Part shown: positions 17,535 through 27,557 of the stretch, piece by piece
How positions within the stretch are numbered: position 1 is the first letter of the stretch
Layout: the number at the start of each line of letters is the position of its first letter
Assembly: GCF_963676855.1 (NCBI RefSeq)
Contig: NZ_OY781460.1
Location: 1,589,520-1,653,519 of the forward strand
DNA: 64,000 nt
Direction of reading: 5' to 3'
DNA from: an uncultured Anaeromusa sp.
Lineage (GTDB): Bacteria > Bacillota > Negativicutes > Anaeromusales > Anaeromusaceae
Notes under the pieces: generated by a model
The model's database searches: none
Told to the model about the DNA's origin: nothing
Seen by the model: only the letters and a program-made list of their open reading frames with translations
Program-made: the position numbers and the translations under genes

Positions 17535-18411
17535 CACTTTCGAGTATTTTGTCAGGGAAGCCTTTATTTCTATGCGACGCAATGGCTTGATGAGCGTGGC
17601 GTCGGTGAGTACAATGGCTTTGTCGCTGTTTATTTTGGGGATGTTTTTAATTTTGGTGTTAAATCTGACTCATTTAGCTTCGGCTTTGGAGTCGCAAGTA
17701 CAGATTTCAGTATATCTTCAAGATGGCTTGTCGGAATATGAGCATCGGGAAATTGGCACGCGCATTACCAAGATGCAGGGCGTCAATCAGGTGCTTTTTG
17801 TGACGAAAGCCGAAGCGATGAAGCGTTTTCAAGAACGCCTTGGAGAACAGAAAAATCTTTTGAACGCTTTGGGGGAAACCAACCCATTGCCTAATGCCTT
17901 TGAAGTCAAGGTGGACAAACCGGAGCAGGTGAAGGCGGTAGCGAAGGCTATTGGGGAGATCAAAGGTGTGGAGAATGCCAAATATGGCCAGGAAGTTATT
18001 GAGCAGTTGTTTGCTTTGACCAAGCTAATCCGTACATTCGGGTTGATTTTGATTATTTTGCTGGCGTTGGCGGCCATTTTCATCATTGCCAATACTATTC
18101 GGCTTACTGTTTTTGCGCGGCGCAAGGAAATTGGCATTATGAAGTATGTTGGCGCTACGGATGGTTTTATTCGCTGGCCTTTCCTGATTGAAGGCGTTAT
18201 GCTTGGAATTAGCGGAGCGCTCTTGTCAGTGCTGATTTTGTCGCAGACATATGGCTTACTGGTTGAGCGTATTTACGAATCGTTGGCCTTTTTACCGCTC
18301 TTGCCGCAATATCCGTTTATTTTGCAAATTAGCTTGCTTCTTTTGGCGGTGGGCATGGTGGTAGGAGCTTTGGGCAGTGCCGTATCGTTGCGGCGATTTA
18401 TGAAGGTGTAG
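17524..18411 (+). CDS. ftsX: Cell-division membrane protein FtsX
   Basis: A 295-residue four-helix permease-like protein: N-terminal helix (about 25-50), an extracellular domain (about 50-165) that contacts the hydrolase activator, and three C-terminal helices. It shows the FtsX hallmark [17 protein letters not shown] 17524 lies inside the end of ftsE and is preceded by aaagggg. The next gene encodes a coiled-coil M23 protein, the expected extracellular partner. Confidence 0.95.
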   Translation: MKISTFEYFVREAFISMRRNGLMSVASVSTMALSLFILGMFLILVLNLTHLASALESQVQISVYLQDGLSEYEHREIGTRITKMQGVNQVLFVTKAEAMKRFQERLGEQKNLLNALGETNPLPNAFEVKVDKPEQVKAVAKAIGEIKGVENAKYGQEVIEQLFALTKLIRTFGLILIILLALAAIFIIANTIRLTVFARRKEIGIMKYVGATDGFIRWPFLIEGVMLGISGALLSVLILSQTYGLLVERIYESLAFLPLLPQYPFILQISLLLLAVGMVVGALGSAVSLRRFMKV

Positions 18412-18440
18412 CATGGTTGTTGTACATACAGGAGGTAGTC

Positions 18441-19556
18441 ATGTTGACAATGCGTAAACTGACAGCGGCCGGAGTGGCTGCAGCTTTGCTGGGTTTGTCT
18501 CTGACGCCGGTATGGGCATATTCTGAGGATGACTTGGAAAGCGTGCAGCGGCAGATGCGCGAACAGCGTCAGCGCGCCTCGGAAGCGCAGCAGCAGGTGG
18601 ACAGTGTATCGACGCAGCTTAAACAGGTGCAGGTGCAATTGGATACTGCTATGGAAGAGTACAACGGCATTACGTCGGCCTTATCACAAACGAAACAGCA
18701 GATTCAGACCAATGAGAAGGTGCTGGCTGAAACAGAAGCGCGGTTGGCAAAACGCGTAGTGATTTTGAATAAACGTATGCGCGATATCTATGAGAACGGC
18801 CAAATTAACTATTTGGACGTTCTCTTGGGAGCGCATGATTTTAATGATTTTTCGACACGAATGGAATTGCTGCGGCGCATTCTTGCGCAAGACAGCGAAC
18901 TGATGCTGCAAGTGCGCACCGAACGGGATTTTGTGATGCAAAAACGGGCGGAGCTGGAGCAAGATCATCAGCGTATTTCGCAATTGCAAACGGCGGCTGA
19001 GGAAAAGCGGCTGCAAATTGCTTCGCGCAAGCAGCAAAAGCAGAAAGTGCTGGACTCGGCGGTAAACGAGCGGGATACAGCGGAACAGGCGTACCAAGAA
19101 CTTATGGCCATGTCGCAGGATATTGAGCAACGTCTGCGTAGCCGTAGCAGCAGCGGACGCGTGGCACAGGCTACTGGGGCGTTGGCTTGGCCGACGTCAG
19201 GTGAGATTACGTCTCCCTTCGGCTGGCGGACACATCCGATTTTTGGCACATCCCGGTTTCATAGCGGTATTGATATCGGCGCTGATTCAGGTGATCCAGT
19301 GGTGGCGGCTGACGGCGGCGTTGTGATTGAAGCCGGCTGGATGGGCGGTTACGGCAAAGCGGTCATTATTGATCACGGTAATGGCATTACAACGTTGTAT
19401 GCGCATAACTCGGCGCTTCTTGTCAGTGAAGGGCAAGCGGTGCGCAAAGGCGAATTGATTTCTCGCGTAGGCTCGACTGGCTATTCCACAGGGCCGCATC
19501 TTCATTTTGAAGTGCGTCAAAACGGTTCGCCGGTCAATCCTCTGAACTACCTGTAA
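18441..19556 (+). CDS. EnvC-like coiled-coil M23 (LytM) peptidoglycan hydrolase
   Basis: A 371-residue exported protein. Signal peptide (about 1-28, ending PVWA), a long coiled coil (about 30-235) and a C-terminal LytM/M23 domain. Unlike the inactive E. coli EnvC, the zinc ligands appear complete: H274 and D278 in FHSGID and H353-L-H355 near the end. It is therefore likely to be an active endopeptidase controlled by FtsEX rather than only an activator. It follows ftsX by 29 bases with an aggagg site five bases before the ATG at 18441. Confidence 0.93.
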   Translation: MLTMRKLTAAGVAAALLGLSLTPVWAYSEDDLESVQRQMREQRQRASEAQQQVDSVSTQLKQVQVQLDTAMEEYNGITSALSQTKQQIQTNEKVLAETEARLAKRVVILNKRMRDIYENGQINYLDVLLGAHDFNDFSTRMELLRRILAQDSELMLQVRTERDFVMQKRAELEQDHQRISQLQTAAEEKRLQIASRKQQKQKVLDSAVNERDTAEQAYQELMAMSQDIEQRLRSRSSSGRVAQATGALAWPTSGEITSPFGWRTHPIFGTSRFHSGIDIGADSGDPVVAADGGVVIEAGWMGGYGKAVIIDHGNGITTLYAHNSALLVSEGQAVRKGELISRVGSTGYSTGPHLHFEVRQNGSPVNPLNYL

Positions 19557-19584
19557 GAGAACGAATTTCCAACAGGAGTGTGAC

Positions 19585-19654
19585 GGTGCCGGAGGCACCT
19601 GACGGCACGTGATGTGCCTAATGCCGGCGATGCCAAGGATGGCATAATCGCCGG
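19585..19654. repeat. Cluster of three hairpins in the gap before the ctpB-like gene
   Basis: GGTGCC-gga-GGCACC (19585-19599), GGCAC-gtgat-GTGCC (19604-19618), and CCGGCGAT (19624-19631) with ATCGCCGG (19647-19654) enclosing GCCA-agga-TGGC. No U-tract follows, so this is not a standard terminator. The 24 bases 19603-19626 recur inverted at 46455-46478 with two mismatches. The rest of the gap (19655-19784) is AT-rich and carries no clear promoter. Confidence 0.6.
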
Positions 19655-19784
19655 TCTCCTTTGCAAACAGGCATGGAAGGCATGGCAACCGACGTCTACT
19701 GAGAGCATGACTGAGGGAGACGAAGGATAAGTGTATAAACGTATTTTTGTATTTTTATTTTTGAAATAAAATGAGGTGTAGCCA

Positions 19785-20930
19785 TTGAGGCGCTGGAAAT
19801 TATGGGTGGGCGCGGCATTGTTGGTGCTCATCACGATGTTTGCCACATTGGGTGGGGTATTGTATGTGTTCCGTCTGTCGGCGGAGGATGGAATGCAGGC
19901 GCTGCGGTTTTTCCGGGCGTTTAAAGCAGTACAGGCTCAATACGTAGAAGGAACGGATACAGAACGGCTGATGAGCGGAGCTATCCGCGGTATGGTTGGC
20001 TCTTTGGAAGACCCTCACTCCATTTATATGGATGAGAAGCTGTACAATGAATTTAAAGTAGAGACGTCTGGGGCTTTTGGCGGTGTCGGCATTGTAGTAG
20101 GCATGAAAGACAAGCACTTGATTGTCGTAGCACCGATTGAAGGTACGCCAGGGGAAAAAGCGGGTATTAAAAGCGGGGACCGCATCGTGCGCATTGACGG
20201 GATGGAAACCAAGAATATGCCGTTAGATGAAGCGGTCGGCAAAATTCGCGGTCTCGAGGGCTCGCAAATAACGTTGTCTATTGAACGAGGCGAATCAGAA
20301 GTTCTTGATTTTGATTTAACTCGGTCGATCATTGATATCAAGACGGTAGGCGGAAAAATGCTGGATGAGCAAACCGGCTATATTCGGATTACTACCTTTA
20401 ATGAGCATACTGGTGCAGATTTTTTGAAAAAATATCAAGAACTTGAAGAACAGGGCATGAAACGCCTTGTACTGGATTTGCGCAATAACCCTGGAGGGAT
20501 AGTGGAGGAATCGGTCAAGGTGGCCGGACGTTTAGTGCCCAAAGGTCCTGTGGTCTCCATGGTGACGAGAAGCGGGAACAAGGAAACCAGGAATTCTAAT
20601 TTAGAAACGCCTCCGATTCCGTTGGCTATTTTGGTAAATGGCGGCAGCGCCAGTGCCTCGGAGATTGTCGCCGGTGCGGTTCAGGACACACATGCAGGAA
20701 CCTTAGTTGGAACGAAAACTTTTGGTAAAGGGTCTGTACAGACTATTTTCCGTCTTTCTGACGGAGCTATTAAGCTGACTATTGCCAAATATTTGACCCC
20801 CGCGGAGCGGTCTATCAACGGCGTCGGCATTGAGCCGGATGTTGTGGTGGAAGGCAACGGGGAACGACGCGGCGAGATCGGCGCTGATGCACAGTTGGAT
20901 AAGGCGCTGGAAGTATTGCGGCAAAAATAG
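19785..20930 (+). CDS. S41 carboxy-terminal processing protease (CtpA/CtpB family)
   Basis: A 381-residue exported protease with one N-terminal membrane anchor (about 7-28), a PDZ domain (about 90-180, FGGVGIVVG onward) and the S41 catalytic domain. The Ser/Lys dyad is S290 in GGSASASE and K315 in TFGKGSVQT; the 25-residue spacing equals that of known family members. It probably trims envelope proteins. Position after ftsEX matches Bacillus subtilis ctpB. The start is TTG at 19785, six bases after gaggtg. Confidence 0.94.
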   Translation: MRRWKLWVGAALLVLITMFATLGGVLYVFRLSAEDGMQALRFFRAFKAVQAQYVEGTDTERLMSGAIRGMVGSLEDPHSIYMDEKLYNEFKVETSGAFGGVGIVVGMKDKHLIVVAPIEGTPGEKAGIKSGDRIVRIDGMETKNMPLDEAVGKIRGLEGSQITLSIERGESEVLDFDLTRSIIDIKTVGGKMLDEQTGYIRITTFNEHTGADFLKKYQELEEQGMKRLVLDLRNNPGGIVEESVKVAGRLVPKGPVVSMVTRSGNKETRNSNLETPPIPLAILVNGGSASASEIVAGAVQDTHAGTLVGTKTFGKGSVQTIFRLSDGAIKLTIAKYLTPAERSINGVGIEPDVVVEGNGERRGEIGADAQLDKALEVLRQK

Positions 20931-20982
20931 GTGCTTAAACGGAGAAAAGAACGGAACACTGAGTAATTCGTGTACTTCAAGA

Positions 20983-21018
20983 AATAGCGGCAAGCGTTAA
21001 GCTTTGCCGCTATTTTTG
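20983..21018 (+). terminator. Intrinsic terminator after the ctpB-like gene
   Basis: AATAGCGGCAA (20983-20993) and TTGCCGCTATT (21004-21014), then tttg. Read-through would reach the PDZ gene. Confidence 0.85.
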
Positions 21019-21080
21019 TAAAAAAAGCAGGATAAAGAGGAGAACGCAGAGTATCTGAGTAGCAAAGGAGGGCCGAAGAT

Positions 21081-22328
21081 ATGAATTCTTGGCTGACTAT
21101 ATTTGAATTTATTGTGATTAAGACGATAGGTGTCTGTCTGGATCCGATGTTTTGGATGATTATGCTGCTGGTGGCGTGGCAATATTGGCAGGCGCGCAAA
21201 AGGCAAAAAGCTATGTTTGGGGTCGTGACTTTTTCCATGCGGCAGCATTTGGGATATATGTTTTTGTATGGTTTTGTAGGAGGGCTATTGGGAGGCGCAT
21301 TGCTAGCGCTGCTTGGCGTATCATTTAACGCCATGGGCTTTTCCTATATTTGGCCGTTGGCGTTGTTGTTGATGATCGTGAGCGCGCGGTTTATTTGCTT
21401 TGCCTATGCAGGCGGACTTGTGGCCTTATCCAGCGCTATTTTTGGCTGGCCGGTGGTCAATGTACCGCATTTACTCTCCTTAGTAGCGGTTCTTCATGTG
21501 GTGGAAAGCGTATTGATTGTTTTGAGCGGGCGCTATGGAGATTTGCCATCATTTTTACGGCGGCGTGACGGCCGCGTTGTAGGGGCATTTCAGTTGCAAA
21601 ATTTTTGGCCTTTGCCATTGGTCTTGCTGATGGCAGTGGCGGTACCGGAAGGGGACGCGCGCGCTTTGGCGCTGGGGTCGTCTTGGTGGCCAGTGCTGCC
21701 GTTGAGCCTGGAAGCGCCAGAAGGACAGCGGTGGCTTTATGGTTTGCTGCCGGTTGTAGCTGCCTTGGGTTATGCAGATATGGCGGTAACGGAGCCGCCG
21801 GCTCGGCGGCGTTGGCGCACGGCCATGCAATTGTTGGCGTATAGTTTGCTTCTTTTACTGATTGCAGTGGCCTCGGCGTGGCAGCATTGGCTGCAGCCTG
21901 TGGCGGCATTGCTGGCGCCGGTGGGACACGAATGGTTGATCATGAAAGGGAACCGGCGAGAAACGCGCGGTGAGCCTTTTTACGTCCCGCCGGTACGCGG
22001 CGTCATGGTCTTAGATACGGTGTTGGACTCCCCGGCGCGGGTAGCAGGACTGCGTTCAGGTGATGTGTTGCTGCGCGTGGATGAGCAGGAGGTTTCCAGC
22101 GGTGGAGAATTGGGCGCGGCGCTTTTGCGCGCCGGCAGCACAGCACGGTTGTTTTGGCTGAGGGAAGAAGTAGAAATGCAGAAAGAGCTGCCGTTACCTG
22201 AAAACGGACGTTTAGGAGTCATTCTTGTGCCGGAAGGCGTGGAACGAAATGTCGCCGAGCTGACAGAGGAACGCTTTCCATGGCAGGCGTGGTGGGAAAA
22301 ACGAAAAAAGAGTAAGCCAATGGAGTGA
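21081..22328 (+). CDS. MinJ-like polytopic membrane protein with C-terminal PDZ domain
   Basis: A 415-residue protein with about eight hydrophobic helices over residues 1-290 and a single PDZ domain (about 304-375, with DSPARVAGLRSGDVLLRVD). Architecture and location between a ctpB-like gene and uvrBA match Bacillus subtilis MinJ, the topological factor that bridges DivIVA and MinCD at division sites. Sequence identity to MinJ could not be tested, so orthology rests on domain layout and synteny. The C-terminus is basic (EKRKKSK). Strong ribosome site (aaaggaggg). Confidence 0.75.
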   Translation: MNSWLTIFEFIVIKTIGVCLDPMFWMIMLLVAWQYWQARKRQKAMFGVVTFSMRQHLGYMFLYGFVGGLLGGALLALLGVSFNAMGFSYIWPLALLLMIVSARFICFAYAGGLVALSSAIFGWPVVNVPHLLSLVAVLHVVESVLIVLSGRYGDLPSFLRRRDGRVVGAFQLQNFWPLPLVLLMAVAVPEGDARALALGSSWWPVLPLSLEAPEGQRWLYGLLPVVAALGYADMAVTEPPARRRWRTAMQLLAYSLLLLLIAVASAWQHWLQPVAALLAPVGHEWLIMKGNRRETRGEPFYVPPVRGVMVLDTVLDSPARVAGLRSGDVLLRVDEQEVSSGGELGAALLRAGSTARLFWLREEVEMQKELPLPENGRLGVILVPEGVERNVAELTEERFPWQAWWEKRKKSKPME

Positions 22329-22337
22329 GTTGTGCCA

Positions 22338-22386
22338 TTGCATTTGTGCAAGGGTATGCTATAATTAAAAAAAAGAACATATGTTC
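22338..22386 (+). promoter_or_regulatory. uvrBA promoter with LexA (SOS) operator
   Basis: An extended -10 (TGC TATAAT, 22357-22365) with a -35 TTGCAT (22338-22343, spacer 16). Starting about ten bases downstream is GAACATATGTTC (22375-22386), a perfect 12-base palindrome matching the Gram-positive LexA/DinR box (GAAC-N4-GTTC). Bound LexA would sit over the transcription start. A second AT-rich -10-like stretch lies near 22480. Confidence 0.85.
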
Positions 22387-22561
22387 ATGCGCGGCTTGGA
22401 ATTAACAGGAATTTCGTGCTCTCCATCTACTCCCTTTACTCCTGTTCAAATTATAGTTCTTTTCAAATTGGCAATGTGATATAATTATTCTTAATTAGGA
22501 ATTGATATGATTTTAATCGACATGTGCATGCGAGCTCTTATTTTTGAAAAGAGGCGATACA

Positions 22562-24607
22562 ATGGCGGTGCCAAAGCTGAATACGGTGCAATTGGAAGAA
22601 AGCAGGCCGTTTCGGGTAGTGGCTCCTTTTGAGCCTACCGGGGATCAACCAACAGCGATAGAGTCCTTGGCAGAAGGGATTTTAGCGGGGGAAAAGGCAC
22701 AAGTGCTGTTGGGGGCAACCGGAACCGGCAAAACTTATACCGTGGCGAAGCTGGTGGAAAAGGTGCAGCGGCCAACCTTGGTGCTAGCGCACAATAAGAC
22801 GTTGGCAGCACAGTTGGCCAGCGAATTCAAAGAGTTTTTCCCGGATAATGCGGTTGAGTATTTTGTTAGTTATTATGACTATTATCAGCCGGAAGCGTAC
22901 ATTGCGCAGACGGATACGTATATTGAAAAGGATTCGTCTATTAACGACGAAATCGATAAGCTGCGCCATTCGGCAACGATGGCGCTTTTTGAACGGCGAG
23001 ACGTAATTGTGGTGGCCAGCGTTTCCTGCATTTACGGCTTGGGCTCCCCGGAAGAGTATAGCAACATGGTGCTGTCATTGCGGCAAGGACAGCAACGCGA
23101 ACGTGACGTGATTTTGCGTAAGCTGGTGGAACTGCAATATTCGCGTAACGACATCGCGTTTCAACGGGGTAATTTCCGTGTGCGCGGCGATGTTATCGAA
23201 ATTTTCCCGTCAGGCTATACGGAACGGGCAGTGCGCATTGAACTGTTTGGTGATGAGATAGAACGCTTGCAGGAACTAGATGTTTTGACTGGCGAGATTT
23301 TATGCGAACGAACCCATGTAGCCATCTATCCGGCATCTCATTATGTGACGTCTCGGGAGACGTTGCTGGCAGCGACAGAGCGTATTGAAGCGGAGCTTAA
23401 CGAGCGACTGGCCTATTTTCGGGAACATGACCGTCTGCTGGAAGCACAGCGGTTGGAGCAGCGGACCCGCTATGATTTGGAAATGATGCTGGAAATGGGT
23501 TATTGTTCCGGTATTGAAAACTATTCCAGGCATTTAACGGGACGTCAGGCAGGGGAAGCGCCCTATACGCTTGTAGATTATTTTCCAGATGATTTTTTGC
23601 TGGTCATTGATGAGTCGCATGTGACGCTGCCGCAAGTGCGGGCGATGTATAAGGGCGACCAAGCCCGCAAGTTTTCCTTGGTTGAAAGCGGTTTTCGTCT
23701 GCCTTCAGCCTATGACAACCGTCCCTTGACCTTTGATGAGTTTCGGGAACGCCTGAATCAGACGATCTATGTGTCGGCGACGCCGGCCGTATATGAGATG
23801 GGCGAGGCGCAGCGAGTCGTGCAGCAGGTAATCCGCCCGACGGGCATACCGGATCCGATTGTAGAGGTGCGTCCCATCAGCGGTCAGATGGATGATTTGC
23901 TGAGTGAGATTCGTCTGAGGTCGACGCGTAACGAACGGGTGTTGGTTACGACGCTGACCAAGAAAATGGCCGAGCATCTTACAGACTATCTGAAGGAAGT
24001 GGGCGTGAAAGTTCGATACCTGCATTCGGATATTGCTACGATTGAGCGGGTAGAGATTTTGCGGGATTTGCGGGCTGGCGTTTTTGATGTGCTGGTGGGC
24101 ATCAATCTGTTGCGAGAAGGTCTTGATTTACCGGAAGTTTCCTTGGTGGCGGTATTGGATGCGGACAAGGAAGGATTTTTGCGTTCGGAAACGTCATTGG
24201 TGCAGACCATTGGCCGAGCGGCGCGAAATGTGCAAGGTCTTGTTATTCTTTATGCGGATGTGGTGACGGATTCCATGCGCCGAGCCTTGGACGAAACCGA
24301 TCGACGCCGTGCGATTCAGATAGCCTATAATGAAGAGCATGGCATTGTGCCGCATACTATTAAAAAGAAGATTAAAGATATGATTGAAACGACGAAAGTG
24401 GCCGAAGACGGAACTGTCTATGCGGCGCCGCCGCCGTTTGCCAAGATGAAAGCCAAAGAGGCGCGGGCAATGATGGCCCGCTTGGAAAAAGAAATGCAGC
24501 AGGCTTCACGGGCGTTGGAATTCGAGAAAGCGGCGGAGCTAAGGGATATTTTATTCGACCTGCGGGAAAAATTCGGCGAACCTGGGAAGAAAAAAAGCAA
24601 GAAGTAA
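22562..24607 (+). CDS. uvrB: Excinuclease ABC subunit B
   Basis: A 681-residue UvrB, the damage-verifying helicase-like subunit of nucleotide excision repair. Walker A GATGTGKT (51-58), the beta-hairpin region ([11 protein letters not shown]), the DESH box ([11 protein letters not shown]), the helicase motif QTIGRAARN and the C-terminal UVR/UvrC-binding motif ([17 protein letters not shown]) are all present. The ATG at 22562 follows aagagg; the in-frame TTG at 22544 is not needed. Transcribed with uvrA from a LexA-controlled promoter. Confidence 0.98.
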   Translation: MAVPKLNTVQLEESRPFRVVAPFEPTGDQPTAIESLAEGILAGEKAQVLLGATGTGKTYTVAKLVEKVQRPTLVLAHNKTLAAQLASEFKEFFPDNAVEYFVSYYDYYQPEAYIAQTDTYIEKDSSINDEIDKLRHSATMALFERRDVIVVASVSCIYGLGSPEEYSNMVLSLRQGQQRERDVILRKLVELQYSRNDIAFQRGNFRVRGDVIEIFPSGYTERAVRIELFGDEIERLQELDVLTGEILCERTHVAIYPASHYVTSRETLLAATERIEAELNERLAYFREHDRLLEAQRLEQRTRYDLEMMLEMGYCSGIENYSRHLTGRQAGEAPYTLVDYFPDDFLLVIDESHVTLPQVRAMYKGDQARKFSLVESGFRLPSAYDNRPLTFDEFRERLNQTIYVSATPAVYEMGEAQRVVQQVIRPTGIPDPIVEVRPISGQMDDLLSEIRLRSTRNERVLVTTLTKKMAEHLTDYLKEVGVKVRYLHSDIATIERVEILRDLRAGVFDVLVGINLLREGLDLPEVSLVAVLDADKEGFLRSETSLVQTIGRAARNVQGLVILYADVVTDSMRRALDETDRRRAIQIAYNEEHGIVPHTIKKKIKDMIETTKVAEDGTVYAAPPPFAKMKAKEARAMMARLEKEMQQASRALEFEKAAELRDILFDLREKFGEPGKKKSKK

Positions 24608-24640
24608 AACGTATTTCTGTTACTATAGGAGGATTCGGTT

Positions 24641-27478
24641 GTGAAGGATCAAATTGTGGTCAAAGGGGCCAGGCAGCATAATTTAAAAAATATGGATGTG
24701 ACGATTCCGAGAGACAAGCTGGTGGTAGTAACCGGTTTATCCGGGTCCGGCAAGTCGTCGTTAGCATTTGATACGATCTATGCGGAAGGGCAGCGGCGGT
24801 ACGTGGAATCCCTGTCGGCGTATGCTCGGCAGTTTTTGGGACAGATGGACAAGCCGGACGTAGATTATATTGAAGGGCTGTCTCCGGCTATTTCTATTGA
24901 CCAGAAGACGACCAGCCGTAATCCTCGTTCGACAGTGGGTACGGTTACGGAGATTTACGATTATCTTCGCTTGCTGTTTGCCCGCGCTGGTAGGCCGCAT
25001 TGTCCTTGCTGCGGTAAGCCTATTACACAGCAGACGGTGGAGCAGATGGTAGACCGTGTGGCCGCCCTGCCCGAAGGAAGCAAACTGCTGGTGTTGGCGC
25101 CGGTGGTGCGGGGGAAAAAAGGAGAACATCAAAAAATTCTCCAGGAAGTGCGCAAAGGCGGTTATGTACGCGTGCGCATTGACGGTGAGGTTTATGAGGT
25201 TGGCAGCGAGCCGGCTTTAGAAAAAAACAAAAAGCATACCATTGAAGTAGTAGTAGACCGTCTGGTTGTACGCGAAGGAGTGGCTTCCCGCCTGGCTGAT
25301 TCACTGGAGACGTCGTTAAAACTGGGAGAGGGGCTTGTGACGGTTGCGGTAACTGGCGGCGAAGAGATGTTCTTTAGCGAAAATTTCGCTTGCGTGGATT
25401 GCGGGATTAGCTTGCCGGAAGTGGCGCCGCGCCTGTTTTCATTCAACAGTCCTTTTGGCGCTTGTCCAACTTGTACTGGCCTAGGCTATAACATGGAAGT
25501 GGATCTGGAACTAGTGGTTCCAGATGGCACGAAGACGTTGGCCGAAGGCGCTTTAGCACCTCTTAGCCGCAATACCAGTTCGTATTTTATGTGCCAACTA
25601 GCAGCTGTATTGGAGAGCAAAGGCAAGTCTTTAGACGTCGCTTGGGATTCCTTAGCAGCCTCGTTGAAACAGTTGATTCTCCATGGCAGCGGTGAAGAAC
25701 GCTATACCTTTGAATATGAAAACTTATTTGGCGAGCTGAAGACTTATCATACCGCCTATGAAGGGGTTATCCCCATGCTGGAGCGGCGCTATCGGGAAAC
25801 TTCCTCTGATTGGTCCCGAGAGGAAATCGAAGAATATATGAGTATCAAGCCTTGCCCAAAATGCAAAGGGGCTCGCTTGAAAGACGAAGCGTTGGCTGTG
25901 CGCGTGGGCGGGAAAAATATTCATGAAGTGACCCAGTTAACTATTGGTGAAGGGCAAGCCTTCTTTCGAGAACTGGAGCTAACAGAACGAGAGAGGACCA
26001 TTGCTAGGCAGATTTTGAAGGAAATTGATGCTCGCTTGGGCTTTTTGGTTAATGTGGGTTTGGATTATTTAACATTGGATCGTGCGGCGGGAACGCTTTC
26101 TGGGGGCGAGGCGCAGCGTATTCGTCTAGCCACGCAGATTGGCTCCGGTCTGGTAGGGGTGCTCTACATTCTGGATGAGCCTAGCATCGGGCTGCATCAA
26201 CGGGACAACAACCGGTTGTTGGATACGCTCAAACACCTGCGAGACCAGGGGAATACTTTGATCATTGTTGAGCATGACGAAGATACTATGTATGCGGCAG
26301 ATCATATTATTGACATCGGCCCCGGCGCAGGCGAAGGTGGCGGAAAATTGGTGGCCGCCGGTACGGTGGAGGAAATTAAAGCGTGCGAGGAGTCGATAAC
26401 CGGGCAGTATCTGAGCCGTCGCATTTTTATTCCCGTGCCGGAGCAGCGCCGTCAACCCAACGGCAAGTGGCTGACGGTGCAGGGAGCGAAGGAAAACAAT
26501 TTAAAAAACCTGACTGTGCGTTTTCCTTTAGGCTTATTTACGGTGGTGACAGGGGTATCCGGTTCCGGAAAAAGCACATTGGTCAATGATATTTTGTATC
26601 AAGGACTGGCGCAGCGATTGTACGGCGGCAAACACCGTCCGGGAGCGCACAAGGCGATAAAAGGTTTGGAGTTGGTGGATAAGGTCATCGATATTGACCA
26701 GTCTCCCATCGGGCGGACGCCTCGTTCCAATCCGGCTACGTATACGGGCGTCTTTGATATTATTCGCGAGGTTTTTAGCCAGACCCAAGAGGCAAAAATG
26801 CGCGGCTACAAACCGGGGCGTTTCAGCTTTAACGTCAAGGGCGGGCGCTGCGAAGCCTGCAAAGGCGACGGCATTATTAAGATCGAGATGCATTTTTTGC
26901 CGGATGTATATGTGCCTTGTGAGGTGTGTCATGGTGCGCGCTACAATCGTGAGACGTTAGAAGTGCGTTATAAAGGCAAGAATATTGCCCAAGTGCTGGA
27001 CATGGTCGTTGATGAGGCAGTAGAGTTTTTCCGCCATCAGCCTCGGATTCACCGTAAGCTGCAACTGTTACAGGATGTAGGCTTAGGGTATGTGAAGCTG
27101 GGTCAGCCAGCAACACAGTTGTCCGGAGGGGAAGCGCAGCGGGTCAAACTGGCGACAGAGCTGGCGCGGCGCAGCACTGGTAAGACCTTTTATATTTTGG
27201 ACGAGCCGACTACTGGCTTGCACACGGCGGACATTCATCGTCTGATGGAAGTACTGCAGCGACTGGTGGAGGGCGGCGACAGCGTGGTGGTGATCGAGCA
27301 TAATTTGGACGTTATTAAAACGGCGGACTATTTGATTGATCTGGGACCTGAGGGCGGTCATCGCGGCGGGACCATTGTGGCGACAGGCACGCCGGAGGAA
27401 ATTTGTCGTGTTGAGGCGTCTCATACCGGGCGCTATCTGAAGCCGTTGCTGGAAGAAGCCGCAAGACTGCAGGGGTAA
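24641..27478 (+). CDS. uvrA: Excinuclease ABC subunit A
   Basis: A 945-residue UvrA, the damage-scanning dimer of nucleotide excision repair. Two ABC modules are visible: first Walker A GLSGSGKS (about 32-39), second GVSGSGKS (about 640), with signature motifs [13 protein letters not shown] and [13 protein letters not shown]. Zinc fingers show as paired CxxC motifs (CPCC near 123, CVDC...CPTC about 251-281, and CEAC...CEVC near 737-763). GTG start with taggagg upstream, 33 bases after uvrB, so uvrBA form one operon. It converges on accC. Confidence 0.98.
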   Translation: MKDQIVVKGARQHNLKNMDVTIPRDKLVVVTGLSGSGKSSLAFDTIYAEGQRRYVESLSAYARQFLGQMDKPDVDYIEGLSPAISIDQKTTSRNPRSTVGTVTEIYDYLRLLFARAGRPHCPCCGKPITQQTVEQMVDRVAALPEGSKLLVLAPVVRGKKGEHQKILQEVRKGGYVRVRIDGEVYEVGSEPALEKNKKHTIEVVVDRLVVREGVASRLADSLETSLKLGEGLVTVAVTGGEEMFFSENFACVDCGISLPEVAPRLFSFNSPFGACPTCTGLGYNMEVDLELVVPDGTKTLAEGALAPLSRNTSSYFMCQLAAVLESKGKSLDVAWDSLAASLKQLILHGSGEERYTFEYENLFGELKTYHTAYEGVIPMLERRYRETSSDWSREEIEEYMSIKPCPKCKGARLKDEALAVRVGGKNIHEVTQLTIGEGQAFFRELELTERERTIARQILKEIDARLGFLVNVGLDYLTLDRAAGTLSGGEAQRIRLATQIGSGLVGVLYILDEPSIGLHQRDNNRLLDTLKHLRDQGNTLIIVEHDEDTMYAADHIIDIGPGAGEGGGKLVAAGTVEEIKACEESITGQYLSRRIFIPVPEQRRQPNGKWLTVQGAKENNLKNLTVRFPLGLFTVVTGVSGSGKSTLVNDILYQGLAQRLYGGKHRPGAHKAIKGLELVDKVIDIDQSPIGRTPRSNPATYTGVFDIIREVFSQTQEAKMRGYKPGRFSFNVKGGRCEACKGDGIIKIEMHFLPDVYVPCEVCHGARYNRETLEVRYKGKNIAQVLDMVVDEAVEFFRHQPRIHRKLQLLQDVGLGYVKLGQPATQLSGGEAQRVKLATELARRSTGKTFYILDEPTTGLHTADIHRLMEVLQRLVEGGDSVVVIEHNLDVIKTADYLIDLGPEGGHRGGTIVATGTPEEICRVEASHTGRYLKPLLEEAARLQG

Positions 27479-27514
27479 ACTGTGTAAAACGTATCTATCT
27501 TTTTCGCTAAAATA

Positions 27515-27548
27515 AAAACCCCGGCAGCTTTTTAGCTGCCGGGGTTGC
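27515..27548 (-). terminator. Terminator of accC, shared with the convergent uvrA
   Basis: CCCCGGCAGCT-tttt-AGCTGCCGGGG. On the minus strand it is followed by TTTTTATTTT, so it best serves accC; on the plus strand only TTG follows. Confidence 0.85.
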
Positions 27549-27557
27549 TCCCTAGTT

